NCBI GenBank assembly: GCA_035222895.1 | Contig: JAVYIG010006580.1 | Span: 1 to 64,000 of the forward strand | Direction of reading: 5' to 3' | DNA from: Strongylocentrotus droebachiensis | Lineage: Eukaryota > Echinodermata > Echinoidea > Camarodonta > Strongylocentrotidae | Length of the DNA: 64,000 nucleotides | Part shown: one piece after another, positions 57,500 to 64,000 of the stretch | How the letters are laid out: each line of letters begins with the position of its first letter | Position numbering within the stretch: the stretch's first letter is position 1 | Translations under genes and position numbers: made by a program | The notes under the pieces: model-generated | What the model saw: only the letters and a program-made list of their open reading frames with translations | Databases searched by the model: none | Told to the model about the DNA's origin: nothing

Positions 57500-59465
57500 T
57501 TGCGTAGCAAATTAAATGGTAACGAATAAATAGGAAGTAGTCTTACTTTTGTTCTTGCTGCATTATGTATTAGCATGGGAAGATGAACAGGTGAGATTGT
57601 TTTTTGTCTGTTGATCAATTGAATGTATTTAAGTTACATAGTCATATTCATCCTCCAAGTGGGATTGATTATACAATGTAGTAATTTTGGCCAATTTTCA
57701 ATTTAACCAGAATGAATTTGACAGAAATTAAGTTACTCACGTCTGACCATGAGTCTACTTGGGTTCACCAGATTGGATCAAATATAAAGGCAGTCTAATA
57801 TTTGTCATGAAGTTCGTCAAGTTACTAAAATATGGAGGCCTTTAGAATATGTTTGTCTTACAATAGTTTTGTTTTTCAAGAATAAGGTGTACTATTTAAC
57901 TCATAGCCTGCCATGAGGCTGCGTGCACGCTATTGTTACGCTGCTTCTTGCATGCTAGCAAACATTCGTAATAGCAGTTATTGTTCATGCCTATTGGACT
58001 GTGCCTAGTGTTTTGCACGCTCTATTGTTAGTACCATCGCGTTAATCCGATTATCTCGTTATAAATCTGGCACTGGGGGGATTAGCCCTGTGGCAGGATA
58101 AGAGTTAAAACATATCCATGACAAAAACAATTTTGCATCTAGATAAACGTCCTTTTGATGCATATGAATTATCTATGTGTAGAGGAGGGAAATGGAGGAA
58201 AAGGACTTTGCAATGTGATTTACATCCTTTCACTGGTTTTTGTGTACCTTAAATTATAAGTAAATATTGATTGTATAATCAACCTACTCCGGTTTAACTA
58301 TTTAAAGAAGACTGTGACATTAAGTGGTAAATTGTGTTTCATGAGAATTATCACTTGAATTATCCAATTTCCCCTATCTATTGATGTACTACAGCAGTAG
58401 CATTTGATTTTGTCGAAGAATTGATTATCAACTTCTCAAGAATTATTGTTAATCTAGATTTTAAAGTTGTTTGGGTAATATTTGTTTTAAAATACAGAAT
58501 TTATATGCATCATGTCTTCATATGAAATAAGAAGTAATTTTGTTATTTAATTGTCTGTAACCTTTGTATTAAAACTGCTCTAAGTTGTCTAAAGAGGAAA
58601 GAAAATACCTTGAAATAGGTTTTCGTCAAAATTATCAATTATTTTCTCGGTGCTACCATTGGTTCTTTCCAAACGTGTTCTTTCCTGTCGCATTACAGGC
58701 ATTACTGTCAAGAGATGACTTTGAATATTTGTAGGTATCATGTTATAAGACTATTTATTGTATGGTATGCAAAGGCATTATTAGTATTATGTGTCAACCA
58801 TGTCATGTCATGTATATGCATAGGCATTATTATAATTATCACTATGAACATGTAGGACAAACTGATTCTATATGGTCTTTCCAAAGTCTTAAATTCCAGC
58901 AAAATGTCATAAAATAGTTTACTTTCGATGTATATATATATATATATATATACCGTATATATATGTATATATATAACAAATCGAATGAGTATATTCTAAA
59001 GATTATGTGTGTTATGTGATTATACAAATCTCTGGTGCCCTTTGAGAGAGGTGTAATAAAGTTAGCAATCATACAATCAAGTTTCTGATGTCTTGTGTTT
59101 GTGTTAGAAAGCTTGATCCCTCATTTTGAAAATTATCTGGAATGATCTTCAATTTTGACGAGCTATTAAAAAGATGAAGGCTATTCCTTGACACAGATAG
59201 GGTCAGATGATTATAAACGGCTGTTAAGAACTGAGTAAGAATTAACGTTGATAATAATATAAGACGTTTCAATAAAAGGTATATACATTTATGTGAGTTT
59301 TGTAGTGTATGTGTTTAGGTGGTGTATGTTAGCATCTTCATGGATGGACGGTTGTACCTTCAGTTAAAAATCGTGTTATCAAATCATTATTGTTTGTCTA
59401 ATCAGCCTTTAAGTCACAATCTAGATCAACTGAGTAACCATGGTAACAAGCACAAATGTGGGACT
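57500..59465. other. Gene-free AT-rich interval
   Basis: No coding region, SINE head or TIR recognised. Contains a (TA)n run at 58930-58975. Confidence 0.5.
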
Positions 59466-59591
59466 TCTAGGGGAGAAATAACGAGTCTGCCAAGAGCTGC
59501 TCGTGCAGTGATGGGTACTTTTATTTAGAAAGAAAACTGACACATGAGAGAGAAAAACAACGTGGATTGGAGAAACAGTCCAAATCATTAA

Positions 59592-59788
59592 CAAGAGTTC
59601 TTTGAAAATAATATCGCTAGTGACATTCGTTTGTCTCGCAATGTATGGTCAACAAGGAATCTAAAAGATCGCGACGTTTCGTGCGCCATGTTGACCATAC
59701 ATTGCGAGACAAAATAATGAATGTCACAAGCGATATTATTTTCGATACTACATCCGCAATGAGAAATATATTTAGCAAGAATTCTTTG
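59592..59788. mobile_element. Foldback insertion with ~13-bp direct repeats
   Basis: Inverted arms of about 51-55 bp (59604-59654 and 59689-59743), with 'gtttgtctcgcaatgtatgg' and its inverse. The insert (59605-59775) lies between CAAGAGTTCTTTG (59592-59604) and CAAGAATTCTTTG (59776-59788). The matching place in copy 2 (about 46288-46302) has a single 'cgagaattctttg' and no insert. Confidence 0.85.
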
Positions 59789-61209
59789 TTTTGATGAAAT
59801 AATCACATCTGAACCAATCGCATAAAAAAAACTGTTACATGTATATGTGATAATCTTTCATTAGAAAGCTAGCGTACGAAAGAAGAACATTCCCGAACAT
59901 GAACAAATAAAAGCAAGCAATGAATTGTATTTCCTTGTGTTATAACAATTGGGCTAATTCAAGCAACGTTAATATATTTTTATTAGAAAGGAAAGTCATT
60001 CGTTTAGGCACTAATTGTTTATACCACCATCACTCCGATTCTTTGTTTGCCAAATTATACTCTACCAGCTAATGATATAAGATATTCTACAAATACAGTT
60101 TTCATATTCTGCTTACAAAGTTGTACTGTCTTTCTACATGTACTTCCATTATATGTTATAGGTAGTGAATCCCTTTTGCAGCTAACATCGAATTTCATAG
60201 AATTTTGCAGGAATTATGAATAGGTCTCGTTCGTCATATCAGTGAAATTTAAACGTTAGCAGTGTCCTAATATTCAAACTATGCAAGGAAAGCCTTTAAT
60301 TTTCTAGGCTTCCCTGTCAGACACTATCGAATGACTGACTGACTAAATTTTTTTTTTTGATAACAAAGTACATAAAATGAGCTGTAAAGGGGGAGATGAG
60401 CAATTTGTTCATTTCAAAAACCTTCTTCTTGTAATGGCCAAAATTAAGCTGATTGAATCTTTGCGCAGCACAAAACGTAAGACCAAACGGTACAAAGGTC
60501 TGAACACCAATATGTTTTGTACGCAAATTTTCGAAACGCGTTGCAAACATTCTTAACAGTCCATTAAATTCCACATAAAGGAAATTACCAGTTTTAATTT
60601 TTTTAGGGGATTTTTTTAGTTGGTATTGTCTCTTGTTTACCATAGGATTCACACAATTAAGTTTATATTTTCAGCCTCAAGAGGGACACACCACTTTGAA
60701 ATCTGAATAGATATATCATTACTTTTATACAAGACAAACTAAAATATAACTGTACCCTCAACCAGAGATGTAAATAAAAGGACATCAGTTTTACATCTTG
60801 TATATACGTGTATGCGAAATATCATATCAGATTAAACAATAATATATATATCATTATATTACGAAAGGAAATGCTCAGTTATATTATCAATAATAATAAC
60901 AATAATAATAATGATAATGATTGTAATGATAACGATAATAATATTAATGATAATAATAATAACAAAAATAATAATAATAGTCAAATTTATATAACGCTTA
61001 TACTGCAGCACGTACATGCTGTTATGTATGTACTTTGTCTCCATTATGCATTTGTACCTTTTATTCTATTCATTTTCTATATTATCAGATCAAACAATTG
61101 AAATCAAATACTAATATACACAAATCCCACCATAAGAAAAGGCTATGCTATAACTATCAAACTGGTATCAATATATTTCACGTAGCAGTAAGTACATTAC
61201 ATTTAAAGC

Positions 61210-63720
61210 TCTCTTTATTTTGTCTTTATTTTAGAGACAACATTTTACTCAACAACAAATAATTGTTTGGGCTGAACATGCGACACACCATAACAAAACC
61301 TTCATTTGGAAAAGGTGGTTGTTTCAGGCAGCTATCTTTGATCATGAAATGGATCTTTGTCTATTAATCTGCCTATATTTAAAACAAACAACTAAAGTAA
61401 TAGCTACTAATTACTGAGTAGTCGGGTAAAACAAACAAACAATCAAACAAATCAAGAATATAAATAATACATTTTAGTCTACGTGATTTTACTCCATCTT
61501 ATAATATCACATATTTATATACAATGCAATTTAAACATAGAATAATAACACTAAAATATATTTTATATAATGACATTACGTATTTAACTACACTGTGTAT
61601 ACGTATAAAATATTGAAGAACATATGAACTCATGTTAGGGAAAGCGTTATGAGACATCTTTCCCAAATGTGAGTAATTCCACTCGATTACAGATACGCTC
61701 TCAAAGACCAAATTTCTTACACTTCAAAATGATATTTTACAATACAGGGATATATATTTTATGCATTTAAAAATGAAAGTAACGTCGTTTTCCTGGGTAT
61801 CAAAATCTTGAAACAAACAAACAAACAGTATAGATTGAATTCACACTATACCACAATGGATCTATTTTTCTTATATTTCTGATAACTCTTAACAGTATAT
61901 CGGTCCAAATATACCAAGAATGAAAATAAAACATAATCATTCCTCCGAGCGATTTTACTTCAACATAAATTATTTATATATCTATATTGAAATTAATGAA
62001 TCCACTGATAACACATAAGCATTTCACTACCTCATGTATTATTGATTTTAGAAACAGCGTTTTACTCTACAACATATAATAGTTTGTACCGAACGTGTGA
62101 CTACCCATAACAGAACCTTCGTTTGGAACGGGTGGTTGTTACGGGCTGTCTCTTATATCATGGGATTGTTCTTTGTCAATTAATTTGCCTAGTATATTAA
62201 CAAAGCAAGTAAGCCAATAATTACCGAGTGGTCAGGTTTAAACAAACAAATCAAACAAACAAACGTGAATGTAAGTGAAACACATTCGTCTAAGTGATTC
62301 TACTCCAACTCATAACAGCAATTGATACATCTGCAGAATAATAACCCTGAAAATGTCTTTGATACGTATTTCAATACACTGAATATTGATAAAATATTGA
62401 AGAACATTTGAATTCATGTTAGCGGAAAACTATAAAGAGAAATCTTTCCCGAATGTAAGCAATTACACTTGATTACAGATACGCTGCAAATGACCAAATA
62501 CCTTTCACTTCAAAGTGAAAACTATTTAACAATACAGGCAAATATTTCAGGCATAACAAATGAAAGTTATGCCGTGTCCACGTTATCAACCCTCTTGAAA
62601 TAAACAAACATACAGTCTAGATAATACTCATACTTTACAACAAGGAATATATTTTTCTAATATTTTTGATAACTAGTAACAGTATATCGGACCAAATAAA
62701 ACAAAAATGAAAATAAAATGTAATCATTCCTCAAAAAGTATAACATCCCCAAGTAATCCAACAATAAAAATAAAACATAATCATTCCTCGAAGCGATTTT
62801 ACTACAACAGATACTTATCAAACTTCAGTTTTTGTATCTACATTGAAATTCGTATGTACAATGGTAACACATGAGCATTTCACTATCTTATGTAATTTGA
62901 TTTATTTTACAAACACCGTTTTAGACTAGATACAGCAGGATAGTTTTACAGTTTGAACTGAAAATTTGATGTACAATAACAAAAACCTTTTGGGGAACGG
63001 ATAGTTGTTTCAGACTTTCTCTTTTTAACACTCTTTGATTTTTTCCATCGCCAAAGTAGTTGGTAATAATCAACTCAGGGCCGGGCAATTTCAATGCCCT
63101 ATTGTATACCCAATATCAATCATGTTCGGATTTCGTTGTACATCGTGGTGATGTTAACCCTACTCAAAAAGTGATGGACAAGATAATGAAATTGCCTTCC
63201 GTTGATTTTCGAAAGTATTTGCGTCAGGAATGACCAATAACCAATACTAAAAACGATTTAACACCAGTTATTCCTAACCATGAAACCAAATAGGTATTTA
63301 CATATTTACACTTACGTATATGATTATGAGTTTGTGACAGATGATTGAATATACAAAACGAAGCAAAACACGCTATTTATTCACCAACGATTCAAATATT
63401 AAATATTGACTTCATTTTCACAACAAAAGTTTCAAGGAAGCACATCGTTTCCTATTCAAAAGACTATCTGCTCTCAACATGAATCGTTTGATTTCATTTT
63501 CACAAGAAAAGTTTTAAGGAAGCACATCGTTTCCTATTCAAAACACTATCTACTCTTAACAAGAATCTTTCAATCCGGAATTCAAAGCTCCCTAATGGAA
63601 ATAAATGTATATAGTATCAAAACTTCTATTACGTATCCTTTGTTAGATTTTCGCGAAATTTCAAGAATGTTTCCGTAGATAGAATTTCAAATAGCTTAAC
63701 CTTAACATGACATAACATAC
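61210..63720. repeat. About 800-bp unit, three tandem copies (flank copy 3)
   Basis: Units start near 61210, 62040 and 62905, in the same order and divergence pattern as in flank copy 2, so the amplification to three preceded the copy 2/copy 3 split. An extra ~86-bp tandem duplication (63410-63495 and 63496-63580, 'aaggaagcacatcgtttcc') is present here, against one copy at about 49627-49690. Confidence 0.75.
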
Positions 63721-64000
63721 ATTGAATGAATGACATTGAAATGAAAACTAAACACCAGTTGCCAAGGTATGTACAAGAAAAGATAACTACAACCAGAAAT
63801 GCTATATATATTTCAAGGAATCATGGTAAAATTACCATGTACAATATTCCGGATGTGTAGATACCTTTTTATAATTATATTACATTTTAGGACAATGACA
63901 TAGTTAACATCGCTGACCCAGACTTGTGGTCTATTCACAAATACTTTCATCAAACATGTGATTCTGTGTGTATACACTGCCGCTCATATAGTTGGAATAT

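Larger units (their letters stand above)
59466..64000 (-). repeat. TRIM-like 3' flank, duplication copy 3 (cut by the window edge)
   Basis: Starts at 'gaaataacgagtctgccaagagctgctcg' (split 59475-59505) and runs parallel to copy 2 to the end. The sequence at 63913-63955 ('ctgacccagacttgtggtctattcacaaat') matches 50040-50070. It contains the foldback insertion at 59605-59775, the block shared with copy 2 (60150-60710), the AAT tract (60890-60985) and three ~800-bp units. The coding exon is not in the window. Confidence 0.82.

Overview
This is eukaryotic, intron-rich, repeat-rich nuclear DNA. Short exons with GT/AG junctions, tRNA-derived SINEs, many small terminal-inverted-repeat (TIR) elements, trinucleotide microsatellites and lineage-expanded B-box proteins suggest a marine invertebrate deuterostome, most likely an echinoderm such as a sea urchin. 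The species is not determined. No prokaryotic, organellar or viral genes were seen.

Left third (about 0.8-9.4 kb, minus strand): a seven-exon gene for a cation-dependent mannose-6-phosphate receptor-like membrane protein, 261 codons when the exons are joined in phase. Its introns hold SINE/MITE copies, a fossil duplicate of exon 3, a perfect foldback with a 9-bp target duplication, and a hAT-type element. Next (about 11.4-21.4 kb, minus strand): a 13-exon gene for a 937-residue coiled-coil protein that I do not recognise, with a 1.6-kb TIR element full of minisatellite in one intron. It is head-to-head, across a 2.2-kb interval, with an 11-exon DUS3L gene (23.6-32.2 kb, plus strand). DUS3L encodes a two-CCCH-finger tRNA dihydrouridine synthase of 628 residues.

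Right half (about 33.7-64 kb): a tandem segmental duplication. Two intronless coding regions on the minus strand (36.1-38.0 and 51.2-53.0 kb) encode paralogous RING-less TRIM-like proteins with B-box, coiled coil and a probable beta-propeller. The 3' flank of the gene occurs three times (34.1-36.1, 46.1-51.1 and 59.5-64.0 kb), so a third paralogue is predicted just beyond the right edge. Inside copies 2 and 3 of that flank, an ~800-bp unit is itself tandemly amplified. The paralogous flanks give built-in empty sites for a 5'-truncated LINE and a foldback insertion. TRIM copy 1 carries an in-frame 33-codon insertion, absent from copy 2, containing a perfect 24-bp inverted repeat.

The genes do not form an evident pathway. 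DUS3L (tRNA modification), the lysosomal sorting receptor and the coiled-coil protein look like ordinary single-copy neighbours beside a young, unstable TRIM-like cluster. Exon structures were assembled by eye from splice signals and reading-frame continuity; no transcript data were available.
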